Assembly: GCF_016908875.1 (NCBI RefSeq)
Contig: NZ_JAFBES010000006.1
Coordinates: 62,001 to 126,000, forward strand
From: Bacillus ectoiniformans
Lineage (GTDB): Bacteria > Bacillota > Bacilli > Bacillales > Domibacillaceae
DNA length: 64,000 nt
Reading direction: 5' to 3'
Part shown: in pieces, positions 45,301 to 54,569 of the stretch
Numbering within the stretch: the stretch's first letter is position 1
Layout of the letters: each line of letters starts with the position of its first letter
Notes under the pieces: generated by a model
Databases searched by the model: none
Told to the model about the DNA's origin: nothing
Seen by the model: the letters and a program-made list of their open reading frames with translations, nothing else
Program-made: the position numbers and the translations under genes

Positions 45301-45409
45301 AGAGCCTAGTATTTTTTAATGTTTGTTTTAACCACATGTCAATAGAAGTAAAGGTATGAATAGAAAATGAATGACTATACGAGGTTTTAAAAAATAAATT
45401 TTCCATCTA

Positions 45410-45760
45410 CTACTAAAAGCAACGAAACCAGAGATTAATGAAAAGATTAAACGTCAAATTGAAAGAAATATTCAATTTTATTAGCACAGCAGCGAGGAAG
45501 GGATTGAAAAATAATCGAAAAGTTACATAGAGAGTTCGATACCGAAAGAGTGCTTGAGGCCAATCCATCACTTTAGTGATTATTGGCAGTGTCCTCGCAT
45601 TAACCATCAACCGAAAATGAACCTTCCTGTCAGGGACTGTCAGCAGCCCCTGCAAGGTTGGTGCCCGTCCCTAACCGTAATCAGACAAGCCAGAGTCCGG
45701 ACATCCGATGAAATTAATAAAGAGAAAAATGCACTGGTGAAAATATTAGAGGAACGTTAA
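45410..45760 (+). pseudogene. Decayed DUF2892 (YgaP-type) membrane protein gene
   Basis: Joining frames recovers a DUF2892-type protein in order: TKPEINEKIKRQIERNIQFY, then after a stop and frame change IEKLHREFDTERVLEANPS, then LVIIGSVLALTINRK, then LQGWCPSLTVIRQARVRTSD and EINKEKNALVKILEER to a TAA at 45758. At least two in-frame stops and two frameshifts make it non-coding. Only the last part shows as an open frame (from 45554), which should not be annotated as a gene. Confidence 0.8.
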
Positions 45761-45803
45761 ATATGTAATCAGAAGAAAATAATTGTTAATTTAGCGACAA
45801 GAC

Positions 45804-45845
45804 AAAAAAGCTTTGCTGGAATTTGAATTTTAGCAAAGCTTTTTT
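45804..45845. terminator. Bidirectional terminator
   Basis: Perfect 14-bp stem (45804-45817 with 45832-45845) with terminal A/T runs, between the DUF2892 remnant and the convergent flavoenzyme gene. Confidence 0.85.
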
Positions 45846-45901
45846 CCAAATAATGATTCTATCCTAATAATTTTCGAGAATTGATCTGAGTACTAAGTTT
45901 A

Positions 45902-46867
45902 CTAAGTTCCGCTCGGCATAACAAACTGATTTAGCTGCTGTTCCAGTTGAGCAGCCGCCTCATTCATCATGCTGTCAAACAAATCTTTTACAGGCGGAAT
46001 TGTCTCAATGAGGCCGGCAACTTGTCCGCTGTTCATAAAACCATTGTCTTCGTCTCCTTGAATTGCGCCTTTTAAATGGTACTTCTCAGATGTCATCTCC
46101 TGATATTTCTCAAGATCTATTCCGTTGCGTTCTGATTCAATGACCTCGCTAGCATAAGAACTTTTTAATACTCGTCTTACTTGACCAACTGAACGTCCTA
46201 AAATAGTTGTTTCATTATCCGTTGCATTAATTAATCTCTGTTTATAGGCAGAGTGAAACGGTGCTTCTTGAGTGGCAATTAAGCGAGTTCCTAACTGTAC
46301 GCCAGATGCTCCTAATGCTAATGCAGCAGCAAGTCCCCGGCCGTCACCAATTCCTCCCGCAGCTACTACCGGCACTTTTACGTTACGGCTGATTTGAGGA
46401 ATTAAAGTAAAGGTTGTTAATTCCAAATTAGAGTTTATTCCAGCGGCTTCAAATCCTTCTGCAACCAGTACGTCAGCACCCGCTTCTTCTGCTTTTTGCG
46501 CATGCTTAACAGAAGCAACCACCACAATTACTTTTATGCCGTGTTCATGTAAAACTTTAATATACGGAGCGGGATTGCCTGCTGATAAGGAAACTACAGG
46601 GATATCATGCTTTAATACAAGCTGAATTAAGTCTTTGGTGTATGAACTGACATTAATAGGTATATTCAGCGCAAAGCTATGAGAAGTCTTTTCTTTTGTT
46701 TCCACAATAATTTCTTCCACTTGTTCTGGCCTCATGGTTCCGCAGCCGATTGTGCCCAGTCCCCCGGCATTTGACACAGCTGCTGTCAGTTGGGCATTAC
46801 TTATATTTCCCATGCCCCCTTGAATAATTGGATATTTTATTGAAAGAAGATCACATAAGTATTTCAC
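45902..46867 (-). CDS. Nitronate monooxygenase / FabK-like FMN enzyme
   Basis: A 321-aa TIM-barrel flavoprotein of the 2-nitropropane dioxygenase/FabK family. IKYPIIQGGMG opens the barrel; VPVVAAGGIGDGRGLAAALALGASGVQLGTR is the FMN phosphate-binding region. The family oxidises alkyl nitronates or, as FabK, reduces enoyl-ACP. It lacks a clear catalytic-base context that would settle the choice. It is divergent from paaY at the edge of the phenylacetate locus; a link to that pathway is not shown. Confidence 0.85.
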   Translation of the reverse strand: MKYLCDLLSIKYPIIQGGMGNISNAQLTAAVSNAGGLGTIGCGTMRPEQVEEIIVETKEKTSHSFALNIPINVSSYTKDLIQLVLKHDIPVVSLSAGNPAPYIKVLHEHGIKVIVVVASVKHAQKAEEAGADVLVAEGFEAAGINSNLELTTFTLIPQISRNVKVPVVAAGGIGDGRGLAAALALGASGVQLGTRLIATQEAPFHSAYKQRLINATDNETTILGRSVGQVRRVLKSSYASEVIESERNGIDLEKYQEMTSEKYHLKGAIQGDEDNGFMNSGQVAGLIETIPPVKDLFDSMMNEAAAQLEQQLNQFVMPSGT

Positions 46868-46948
46868 TTTTTCTACCCCCTATTAATTTTATGTTATACT
46901 ATATTAAACAGAAAAACAATTCTGATTTTTTAAAAAGGAGAGAAAAAG

Positions 46949-47491
46949 ATGATTATTTCTTATAATGGCAAGTCCCCAGCAATAGACAAAACTGTGTTCG
47001 TTGCTCCCGGAACACACATAATAGGCGATGTGGCAGTAGGAGAAGAATCCACGATCTGGTTTAATGCTGTATTAAGGGGAGATGAAGACTCTATTACAAT
47101 TGGAAAGAGATGCAGTATACAAGATAACACGACCGTTCATTTATTTGAAGGATCCCCTGTAATCATTGAAGATGAAGTAACGGTTGGTCATAATGTAATT
47201 TTACACGGCTGCAAAGTTGGGAAAAGATCCATCATCGGTATGGGATCCACTATTTTAGATCACGCGGAAATTGGAGAAGAGTGTATTATTGGGGCAAATA
47301 CACTTATACCTCAAGGAAAAAAAATACCCCCTCGCTCTCTCGTTGTCGGCTCTCCTGGAAAAGTAATTCGAGAACTGGGCAGCAAGGATTTAGAGTTAAT
47401 TCAATTATCTATAGACTCTTATGTACAAAAAGGGAAAGAATTTAAAGTTATATTAGAAGATCAAGAGAAAAATCCTATTCATCAGCCTTAA
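46949..47491 (+). CDS. paaY: PaaY-like hexapeptide thioesterase / gamma-carbonic anhydrase family protein
   Basis: A 180-aa left-handed beta-helix protein with repeating hexapeptides (IIGDVAVGEESTIWFNAVLRGD, VTVGHNVILHGCKVG) and the three family His ligands. In phenylacetate clusters PaaY hydrolyses stray CoA thioesters, especially a ring-derived tropone-type product that would trap CoA. B. subtilis YtoA is a related general homologue, so without the context it would be called gamma-carbonic anhydrase-like. It is convergent with paaX across a perfect terminator. Confidence 0.78.
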   Translation: MIISYNGKSPAIDKTVFVAPGTHIIGDVAVGEESTIWFNAVLRGDEDSITIGKRCSIQDNTTVHLFEGSPVIIEDEVTVGHNVILHGCKVGKRSIIGMGSTILDHAEIGEECIIGANTLIPQGKKIPPRSLVVGSPGKVIRELGSKDLELIQLSIDSYVQKGKEFKVILEDQEKNPIHQP

Positions 47492-47494
47492 ATG

Positions 47495-47543
47495 AAAAAG
47501 CCGTTTCTTGGTTGTTTATTAACAACCAAGAAACGGCTTTTTT
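47495..47543. terminator. Perfect 22-bp bidirectional terminator
   Basis: A 22-bp perfect stem (47495-47516 with 47521-47542), TATT loop and A/T ends between convergent paaY and paaX. Confidence 0.93.
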
Positions 47544-47545
47544 GA

Positions 47546-48424
47546 TTACAGAATCAACGGATGATCTGTCGCGTCATAAGAATCGTCTTTTCTTCTAAGG
47601 TCGTTATCCGCTTCAAATACACTTTCAAAAAAACGGCTTGCCGGCTCCGCCAAAATTTTGTAATACTGGCTAAATAGCGACGCAGCATGATTTCCATCCC
47701 ACATCGGCGGCAGCAGTTCTCTAGGCAGACCCGGGTCAATAAATAGAAACTTTCGATATTCATGCACAAGCTTTGTTCTTTCCACAAAACATTGGGCATC
47801 TGACATTTCGCCCCTGCTGATAATGCTTTGGTGAATGACAAACTGCTTGCTGTAAGTATTAATAAATTCTTCATATTTTTTCTCAATTTCTTCAAGCGGC
47901 CAGCTTTTTTCTACGAGAGATTCATTTTCTTTCGGTCCTTTGTAGTCAGAAACGAAAAAATCCACATACTCGCTTATTTCATACTTATTAATAAGAGATT
48001 GGACTTCTTTTTCTAGGTTATTGGGTGAAATCCAACACGAATTGGAGAAGCTTCCAAATCCGCTCCATAAAAGTTCCTTTCTCAATTCATCACGGACGCT
48101 GCGTTTTTCTTCCGGGATTGTATACATTAAAATCCGCCACTTTCCGTCCCATTCATGCGGATTCAGCTTAAAAATCCTCTTTGCCGCCTCTTCAATCCGG
48201 TTTACTCCGCGGCCTGTAAGAAAATAAAAGCTTTTATTTCCCTGTTTTTCTGACTGAATCCAGCCTTGTTTAACCATTCGAGAAACAGCTACGCGTACAC
48301 CCTGTTCGTTATGCCCAAACTCTTTCATTAAGCGAATAAGGCTCCCCACCCATATTTTGTTTCCATAATGCCGTATATAATCACCATAGATAGTAAAAAT
48401 CATCGATTGTGTGTTTGCGCCCAT
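47546..48424 (-). CDS. paaX: PaaX phenylacetyl-CoA-responsive repressor
   Basis: A 292-aa PaaX-family regulator. The N-terminal winged helix (about 1-80; TIYGDYIRHYGNKIWVGSLI, GVRVAVSRMVKQGWI) binds DNA; the central domain includes WDGKWRILMYTIPE and the C-terminal PaaX_C domain has the FLFIDPGLPRELLPPMWDG segment typical of the family. PaaX releases DNA when it binds phenylacetyl-CoA. It is the last gene on the paa side and may be autoregulated. Confidence 0.93.
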   Translation of the reverse strand: MGANTQSMIFTIYGDYIRHYGNKIWVGSLIRLMKEFGHNEQGVRVAVSRMVKQGWIQSEKQGNKSFYFLTGRGVNRIEEAAKRIFKLNPHEWDGKWRILMYTIPEEKRSVRDELRKELLWSGFGSFSNSCWISPNNLEKEVQSLINKYEISEYVDFFVSDYKGPKENESLVEKSWPLEEIEKKYEEFINTYSKQFVIHQSIISRGEMSDAQCFVERTKLVHEYRKFLFIDPGLPRELLPPMWDGNHAASLFSQYYKILAEPASRFFESVFEADNDLRRKDDSYDATDHPLIL

Positions 48425-48515
48425 AAATTATTCACTCTTCCCAACTGTTTTCCCTTACGTTTTTTACACGGTTCCTATTATTCATATTATATCTATTTAT
48501 AATAGAAACGCAACT

Positions 48516-49292
48516 TTACTTACCTGAAAACTGCGGTTCTCTCCGTTCACTAAATGCATTAAGCGCTTCAATTCGGTCTTGTGTAGGGATGGTTAATTCG
48601 TATGCTTTTGATTCAATAGCAAGCCCAGTCTGCAAATCTGTATTCATGCCTTGAGTAATCGCATACTTAGCCTGTTTTAAAGCGACAGGACCATTTTTCA
48701 TCATAGCTGCGGCAAGTTGATTACAAGCTTCATGAAGTTCACCGCGCGGCACAGCTTTTAATATGATGCCAAGTTCCACAGCTTCTTCTGCAGATATTTT
48801 TTTAGATGTTAAGATTAACTCCTTAGCTCTCATCTCACCTATTAGTCTCGGAAGTCGCTGAGTCCCCCCGGCGCCCGGTATAATGGCCCAGCTTGTTTCA
48901 GTCAACCCCAGTGACACTCCCTCTGCGGCAATGGCAAAGTCACAAGATAGCAGCCATTCAAACCCGCCTCCTAAAGCGTATCCATTCACTGCAGCAATTG
49001 TTGGCTGTGGAAGCGCGGCAATGCTGTTGAAAACGTCGCGAATCGCTTTTACATTCCGTCTTACTTGAGCTTCATTAAGCGTTTTTCGCTCTTTTAAATC
49101 GGCGCCCGCACTAAAAGCCTTATCTCCTGATCCAGTAAAAATGACCACCCGAACATCATGGTTATTATGTATAGCATCCACAGTATGCTGCAGCTCAGAA
49201 AGAGTTTCATAGTTAAAGCAATTTAAAACATCCGGGCGATTCACAGTTACATAACCTACATGGTTTTCTACAGTATATAAAACATTTGACAT
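48516..49292 (-). CDS. Enoyl-CoA hydratase/isomerase (third crotonase of the paa locus)
   Basis: A 258-aa crotonase beginning at ATG 49292 behind GGAGGCGG. Oxyanion-hole segments are FSAGADLKE and NGYALGGGFEW; both acidic residues expected of a true hydratase are present (AGAD region with Glu in LTETSWAIIPGAGGTQR). It follows paaJ by 55 bp. PaaF and PaaG candidates lie elsewhere in the operon, so this enzyme may be a second 2,3-dehydroadipyl-CoA hydratase or may take over part of the missing PaaZ function. Confidence 0.85.
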   Translation of the reverse strand: MSNVLYTVENHVGYVTVNRPDVLNCFNYETLSELQHTVDAIHNNHDVRVVIFTGSGDKAFSAGADLKERKTLNEAQVRRNVKAIRDVFNSIAALPQPTIAAVNGYALGGGFEWLLSCDFAIAAEGVSLGLTETSWAIIPGAGGTQRLPRLIGEMRAKELILTSKKISAEEAVELGIILKAVPRGELHEACNQLAAAMMKNGPVALKQAKYAITQGMNTDLQTGLAIESKAYELTIPTQDRIEALNAFSERREPQFSGK

Positions 49293-49347
49293 TATTTCCG
49301 CCTCCATTTATTTGAAATAGCCCTTACTGCTACATAAGGGCTTATTT

Positions 49348-50553
49348 TTATTCTTCTATATTTTCAATAATAGCTGCAATTCCCTGTCCGACACCTACAC
49401 ACATAGTTGCTAACCCGTATTGTACATTCTGCTTTTTCATTTCATAAAGCAGGGTTGTCAAAATTCTGGCTCCGCTCGCCCCAAGCGGATGCCCAAATGC
49501 AATAGCTCCACCGTTTACATTTACTTTATCCTGGTCCAGCTCTAGTTGACGGATACATTCAAGAGACTGAGAGGCGAATGCTTCATTAAGTTCGATCAAG
49601 CCGAGATCCTGTATAGACAAATTGGCTCGTTCCAAGGCTTTTCTAGTCGCATATATTGGGCCAAGCCCCATCACAGCAGGCTCAAGTCCAGCTACAGCAC
49701 TGGTTACATATCGCGCTAAAGGTTTCAGTCCGAGCTCCTTCGCTTTGTCTGCACTCATCATTAGAAGAGCCGATGCCCCATCATTTACACCAGAGGCATT
49801 CCCCGCTGTAACTGTGCCTCCTTCAAAAATCGGTTTAAGTTTTGCAAGCTTTTCTATCGTTGAATCCGGACGGGGATGTTCATCCTGATCAAAGACCACT
49901 TCATTTCCTTTCCGGTCGCGAAAACGGACTGGAACGATTTCTTCCGCAAAACGATTGGAGTCCATTGCAATTTTAGCCTTCTGCTGGCTTTCTAGAGAAA
50001 ATTGATCCTGATCTTCACGTGAAACAGAACAACGTACAGCTACGTTTTCTGCTGTTTGCGGCATAGTATCCGCTCCATACATTTCTTTCAGCTTTTTATT
50101 GGTGAAACGCCAGCCAATCGTGGTATCTTGAAGTTCCATTGCCCCACGAGGAAAATCACTTTCGGGTTTAGCCATGACATAAGGAGCTCTTGTCATACTT
50201 TCAGTTCCACCTGCAATATAAACATCACCTTCACCAACTGCTATAGACCGAGCAGCATAAATGACAGCATCCAGGCCAGAACCGCACAATCGATTAATCG
50301 TTGTGCCACCCACTTCAACAGGAAGTCCCGCTAAAAGCGCGGACATTCTTGCCACATCCCGATTATCTTCCCCTGCTTGATTGGCATTGCCTAAAACTAC
50401 ATCTTCAATTTGTTCAGGCGGCAGCTTTGGATTTCGTTCGACTAACGCTTTTATCACAACCGCGCCAAGATCATCCGGCCGAACGCTTTTTAAGGCCCCT
50501 TTATATTTTCCGATAGGTGTTCTGACAGCATCGACGATCACAACTTCTCTCAT
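49348..50553 (-). CDS. paaJ: PaaJ-like 3-oxoadipyl-CoA/3-oxo-5,6-dehydrosuberyl-CoA thiolase
   Basis: A 401-aa thiolase. Acyl-accepting Cys90 is in [10 protein letters not shown], and the second active-site Cys in TMCVGVGQG with [16 protein letters not shown] before it. PaaJ acts twice in the phenylacetate pathway, releasing acetyl-CoA and finally succinyl-CoA plus acetyl-CoA. Its start overlaps the stop of paaH by 4 nt. Family alone gives acetyl-CoA acyltransferase; the specific call rests on context. Confidence 0.88.
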   Translation of the reverse strand: MREVVIVDAVRTPIGKYKGALKSVRPDDLGAVVIKALVERNPKLPPEQIEDVVLGNANQAGEDNRDVARMSALLAGLPVEVGGTTINRLCGSGLDAVIYAARSIAVGEGDVYIAGGTESMTRAPYVMAKPESDFPRGAMELQDTTIGWRFTNKKLKEMYGADTMPQTAENVAVRCSVSREDQDQFSLESQQKAKIAMDSNRFAEEIVPVRFRDRKGNEVVFDQDEHPRPDSTIEKLAKLKPIFEGGTVTAGNASGVNDGASALLMMSADKAKELGLKPLARYVTSAVAGLEPAVMGLGPIYATRKALERANLSIQDLGLIELNEAFASQSLECIRQLELDQDKVNVNGGAIAFGHPLGASGARILTTLLYEMKKQNVQYGLATMCVGVGQGIAAIIENIEE

Positions 50554-51419
50554 TTTTTCACCAGCTCTTTATCTTTTGTATAGTCATATACGCCTCTGCC
50601 TGATTTACGTCCGAGCCGTCCAGCTTTTACATACTGTTCAAGCAATGGAGCAGGGCGGTATTTTTCACCGAGCTTTTCATGCAAATAGTTTAAGTTGTTT
50701 AATCGGGCGTCCAGCCCTACCAGGTCAACTAACTCAAAAGGTCCCATCGGGTAGTTAAGCCCAAGCTTGATTGCCTTGTCAATTTCTTCTGGAGTTCCTA
50801 GCCCCTCTTGAAGCATGTAGAACGCCTCATTGCCGACGAGCGCGCTAATTCTGCTTGTTACGAACCCTGGAAATTCATTAATCACAACCGTTTCTTTTCC
50901 CATTCGTTCTGCTGCTTTACGAACGGCTTCCGCAGTTTCATTACTAGTTTCCAAGCCTCGGATAATTTCAACAAGCGGCATTTTATGTACTGGATTAAAG
51001 AAATGCATCGCAATTGTTTTATCCGGGCGCTTAGCATAGGAAGCGATCTCTGTTGGACTCATGGTTGATGTGTTGGTTGCAAACAGGCAATCTGCCGGTG
51101 CATACTGTTCTAGCACTTCAAATACCTGTTGTTTAATTGATTCTTTTTCCGGTACTGCTTCAATAACCAGGTCAGCAGCAGATACCGCAGACGACAGATC
51201 ACTTGAGAACTGCAGGTTTGACTTCGCCTGCTGAGCTTCCTCATTAGAAAGTTTTCCTCTAGAAAGGCTTTTTTCAAAAATTGTATTCAGTTCAGCTTCC
51301 GCATTTTTTAGTGCCGATTGATTTACATCCACCAACGTAACAGAGAATCCGCCCACTGCACTTACATACGCTATTCCTCGACCCATTACCCCTGAACCTA
51401 CAACAGTAATATTATTCAT
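50550..51419 (-). CDS. paaH: PaaH-like 3-hydroxyacyl-CoA dehydrogenase
   Basis: A 289-aa NAD-dependent dehydrogenase from ATG 51419 (MNNITVVGSGVMGRGIAYV) with a run of G residues (GAGGGGG) upstream; a longer frame lacks a ribosome binding site. NAD fold GSGVMGRG, catalytic His in MHFFNPVHKMPLVEI and Asn in NEFPGFVTSRI; C-terminal helical domain with NYPMGPFELVDLVGLD. In the pathway it oxidises 3-hydroxyadipyl-CoA to 3-oxoadipyl-CoA. Confidence 0.9.
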   Translation of the reverse strand: MNNITVVGSGVMGRGIAYVSAVGGFSVTLVDVNQSALKNAEAELNTIFEKSLSRGKLSNEEAQQAKSNLQFSSDLSSAVSAADLVIEAVPEKESIKQQVFEVLEQYAPADCLFATNTSTMSPTEIASYAKRPDKTIAMHFFNPVHKMPLVEIIRGLETSNETAEAVRKAAERMGKETVVINEFPGFVTSRISALVGNEAFYMLQEGLGTPEEIDKAIKLGLNYPMGPFELVDLVGLDARLNNLNYLHEKLGEKYRPAPLLEQYVKAGRLGRKSGRGVYDYTKDKELVKK

Positions 51420-51443
51420 ATTCTTTCCCCCTCTTATAAAGAA

Positions 51444-51472
51444 GTACGAATGAGACATTGGCTCATTCGTAC
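51444..51472 (-). terminator. Hairpin between the aldehyde dehydrogenase gene and paaH
   Basis: Perfect 11-bp stem (51444-51454 with 51462-51472), 7-nt loop, with TTCTTTAT after it on the minus strand. It may split the paa locus into separate or attenuated transcripts. Confidence 0.7.
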
Positions 51473-51485
51473 GAAAGTTTATTTA

Positions 51486-53000
51486 TTAAAGACCAAAAGG
51501 ATTCAATGGACGGCTGCCATAGTAGGACAAAATACTTTTTGTTTCCGTGTATAAATCAAGTGTTTCGATGCATAGTTCCCGGCCAAAACCAGATTGCTTA
51601 TATCCGCCAAATGGAGTTCCAGGGAATGCAGAGAATGGACAGTTGACCATAACGATACCTGCTTGGATTAGGTTAGCAACACGGGTTGCTCTTGCGCCAT
51701 CTTTAGACCAAACAGCTGAACCTAGACCAAATTCTGTGTCATTTGCCAGGCGAATGGCTTCTTTTTCATCTTTAAATTTCATGATAACAACAACTGGACC
51801 GAAGATTTCTTCTTTTACCACTGTCATATCATGATTTACGTTAGCAATAACAGTCGGCTCATACCAGAATCCGCCTTCAAATCCTTCAATTTGTGCAGGC
51901 TTGCCGCCAGTCAGAATGTCTGCACCGTCTTCAATAGCTGACTTTACGTAACCATCTATTACATCAAGCTGACCTTGATCGATAATTGAACCAACATGCG
52001 TCGACTTATCAAATGGATCGCCGAGCTGAAGTTTTTTCGTTTTCTCAACGAATTTTTCAACAAACTCATCATAGATATCTTCGTGGACATAAAGACGAGA
52101 GCGCGCTTCGCATGACTGGCCTGTGTTATAAAAGATTCCAAATAAAGAACCATCAACGGCTGCGTCGACATCCGCATCTTCAAAAACTAGATTTGGAGAT
52201 TTTCCTCCAAGCTCCAATGTCACACGTTTCAGCGTTTGAGAAGCTTTACCCATAATGTCTTTTCCAATTGGAGTGGACCCCGTAAAGGCGACTTTATCTA
52301 CTTTTGGATGCTCGACTAAGTAATTGCCAACTTCAGATCCTGAGCCAGGGATAATATTAACAACTCCTGCCGGTACACCAGCTTCCAGGCAAATTTCGCC
52401 AAGTATAATAGCTGTCAGAGGTGTTAAACTTGCCGGTTTTACAACTACTGAACAGCCTACAGCAATAGCTGGAGCGATTTTCCAAGCTGCCATCATCAAT
52501 GGATAATTCCACGGAATAATTTGAGCGCAAACGCCAACCGCCTCTTTTTCAGTGTAATTGTGAAATTGCCCTGGTACGTTATTTACGGATCCGCGATGCC
52601 CAACGATCGCGCCCGCATAGAATTCAAAATCTTCAATAGCTTGTGTTACTTGACCTTGTGCTGCATGAAGTGATTTACCTGTATCCAAAATTTCCAGTTC
52701 GACAATTTCATTAAAACGTGAACGCATTATTGAAGCAATCTTATTCATTGTTTGAGCACGGCGGTTGATTGGATACTTACGCCATTTCCCATGATCAAAT
52801 GCTTCGCGTGCCGCGGTCACTGCTCTTTCTGCATCTTCTTGTGAGGCCTTAGCTACTCTTGCAATGATTTGGCCAGTGGCCGGGTTAACCGTTTCAAATA
52901 CATTATTATTAGAACTTTCCACTTTCTCGCCGTTGATAATAAGGTGGTAATAATCACGCTTTAATGAAGTTGTTTCAAGTGTAGTTTGTTGTGCTGACAT
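51486..53000 (-). CDS. NAD(P)-dependent aldehyde dehydrogenase of the paa operon
   Basis: A 504-aa aldehyde dehydrogenase: IPWNYPLMMAAWK, cofactor site FTGSTPIGK, general base in LELGGKSPN and nucleophile Cys in NTGQSCEARS. The sequence type is close to phenylacetaldehyde/betaine aldehyde dehydrogenases. There is no C-terminal MaoC hydratase domain, so it is not PaaZ. It might oxidise the ring-opened semialdehyde (the PaaZ dehydrogenase step) or feed phenylacetaldehyde into the pathway. It follows paaG by 15 bp. Confidence 0.85.
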   Translation of the reverse strand: MSAQQTTLETTSLKRDYYHLIINGEKVESSNNNVFETVNPATGQIIARVAKASQEDAERAVTAAREAFDHGKWRKYPINRRAQTMNKIASIMRSRFNEIVELEILDTGKSLHAAQGQVTQAIEDFEFYAGAIVGHRGSVNNVPGQFHNYTEKEAVGVCAQIIPWNYPLMMAAWKIAPAIAVGCSVVVKPASLTPLTAIILGEICLEAGVPAGVVNIIPGSGSEVGNYLVEHPKVDKVAFTGSTPIGKDIMGKASQTLKRVTLELGGKSPNLVFEDADVDAAVDGSLFGIFYNTGQSCEARSRLYVHEDIYDEFVEKFVEKTKKLQLGDPFDKSTHVGSIIDQGQLDVIDGYVKSAIEDGADILTGGKPAQIEGFEGGFWYEPTVIANVNHDMTVVKEEIFGPVVVIMKFKDEKEAIRLANDTEFGLGSAVWSKDGARATRVANLIQAGIVMVNCPFSAFPGTPFGGYKQSGFGRELCIETLDLYTETKSILSYYGSRPLNPFGL

Positions 53001-53015
53001 TTTTATTCACTCCTT

Positions 53016-53789
53016 TTATTTTCCTGAAAAAGTCGGTTTTCTTTTGTCTAAAAAGGCACTAATTCCTTCTCGATGGTCAGTCGTTAACCCAGCAATTCTC
53101 TGTCCTTGTGCTTCACGCTCCAGATATTCAGTAAAGGTCAGCGAATCTGCTGCTGTTAGCAAGCGTTTGATTAACCCAATGGCTTTTGTCGGAAGATTGG
53201 CAATATGAGAAGCGAATTGGTCCACTGCTGATTCCCAGTCAGCGGCCGGTATAACTTTCGTTGCGAGCCCCATATTTAATGATTGTTCTGCCGTAATTCT
53301 TTCACCAAGTACTGACAGTTCAATCGCTTTTGCTTCTCCTACAATTCTTTTTAAAAAGTACAGATTCCCTGAATCCGGTATTAACCCTACATGGATAAAT
53401 GCGTTCATAAAGCTGGCTCGCTCTGACATGATTCTGAAATCACACGCTAGTGCAAGACTGAAGCCAGCGCCTGCTGCCACACCGTTTACCGCAGCAATTA
53501 CAGGCTTCTCACATTGTTGAATTTGCTTTACCATCGGTCCGTAATGATCCCTAAGCACCTGACCGTGATCCATCTCTTCGTTTACTTCTGATAGATCCTG
53601 TCCTGAGCAGAATGCCCGGCCAGCTCCAGTAATTACGATACAACGAACATCAGGTGAAGCCTCTGCTTTTTTCACAGCATTTTGAATGTCCTTGTTCATC
53701 CTGGCAATAAACGCATTTAATGAATCTGGACGCTCAAGCGTGATGCGGGCGATACCATTGTCGACGGAATATTGAATAGTCTCAAACAT
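53016..53789 (-). CDS. paaG: PaaG, 1,2-epoxyphenylacetyl-CoA isomerase
   Basis: A 257-aa crotonase of the PaaG type: CSGQDLSE at the first oxyanion loop, GVAAGAGFSLALACD at the second, and GLIPDSG, the Asp used for isomerisation in place of the hydratase Glu pair. It converts the epoxide made by PaaABC to the seven-membered oxepin-CoA and may later isomerise the double bond. Gap to paaF is 3 bp, so the genes are translationally close. Confidence 0.9.
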   Translation of the reverse strand: MFETIQYSVDNGIARITLERPDSLNAFIARMNKDIQNAVKKAEASPDVRCIVITGAGRAFCSGQDLSEVNEEMDHGQVLRDHYGPMVKQIQQCEKPVIAAVNGVAAGAGFSLALACDFRIMSERASFMNAFIHVGLIPDSGNLYFLKRIVGEAKAIELSVLGERITAEQSLNMGLATKVIPAADWESAVDQFASHIANLPTKAIGLIKRLLTAADSLTFTEYLEREAQGQRIAGLTTDHREGISAFLDKRKPTFSGK

Positions 53790-53792
53790 TGC

Positions 53793-54569
53793 TTATCTCC
53801 CTTTAAATTGAGGCTTGCGCTTTTCAACAAACGCGCTCATGCCTTCTTTTTGATCTTCTGAAGCAAATAATAAGTAGAAATTCTTACGTTCATACTGCAT
53901 TCCTTCATATAACGAGTAATCAACTGCTTTATGAACTGAATCTTTAATCAAACGTACGGAGAGCGGAGGCTGGCTTGCAATTTGAACAGCCATTTTCATT
54001 GATTCTTCCATTAACAGCTCAGATGAAACAATCCGATTAATTAAACCGCTGTCGAGTGCTAATTCAGCTGGAATGCGTTTTCCTGTCCAAAGCCATTCAA
54101 GCGCTTTCGTTCGTCCTACAATTTTTGTCAGGCGCTGTGTTCCTCCGGCGCCAGGCATGACCCCTAGATTAACTTCAGGAAAAGAAAATTCTGTACCTTC
54201 TGAAGCAATAAGCATGTCGCAGCACAGAGCGAGCTCAAACCCCCCGCCGAAAACAAATCCTTTTACCGCTCCGATGATTGGTTTTTTTATAAAAGCAAGA
54301 CGATCCCAGTCCGCAAACTGGTTTAAAAGTTCCAAGCGGACTGCATCATCCGAAGCCATTTCATCAATGTCCGCTCCGGATGAAAATGCGCGCCCTTTGC
54401 CCGTCAGCAAGATCACACGAACTTGTTCGTTTCGATCAAACGACTCCATGGCTTCAACAATTTCACGAACCATTTTTCGATTTAGCGAATTATACTGATT
54501 TGGCCTGCTAAGCTCAATGAGTGCTACTCCTTCACTCAAAGAAGTGTCAATGAACTCAAACGTCTCCAT
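53793..54569 (-). CDS. paaF: PaaF-like 2,3-dehydroadipyl-CoA hydratase
   Basis: A 258-aa crotonase. FSSGADIDEM and FVFGGGFELALCCD form the oxyanion hole; FPEVNLGVMPGAGGTQRL carries the second acidic residue, as in hydratases. Its ATG overlaps the stop codon of the EthD-domain gene by one nucleotide (TAATG). Within the pathway it would hydrate 2,3-dehydroadipyl-CoA; the crotonase at 48516 is a competing candidate. Confidence 0.85.
   Translation of the reverse strand: METFEFIDTSLSEGVALIELSRPNQYNSLNRKMVREIVEAMESFDRNEQVRVILLTGKGRAFSSGADIDEMASDDAVRLELLNQFADWDRLAFIKKPIIGAVKGFVFGGGFELALCCDMLIASEGTEFSFPEVNLGVMPGAGGTQRLTKIVGRTKALEWLWTGKRIPAELALDSGLINRIVSSELLMEESMKMAVQIASQPPLSVRLIKDSVHKAVDYSLYEGMQYERKNFYLLFASEDQKEGMSAFVEKRKPQFKGR

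Noticed and set aside
45554..45760. Open frame of 68 codons.
   Set aside because: Only its last 35 codons or so match a protein (DUF2892 tail); it is part of a pseudogene.
48425..48515. PaaX operator upstream of paaX.
   Set aside because: No clear palindrome matching the paaA or paaK regions was found in this gap.
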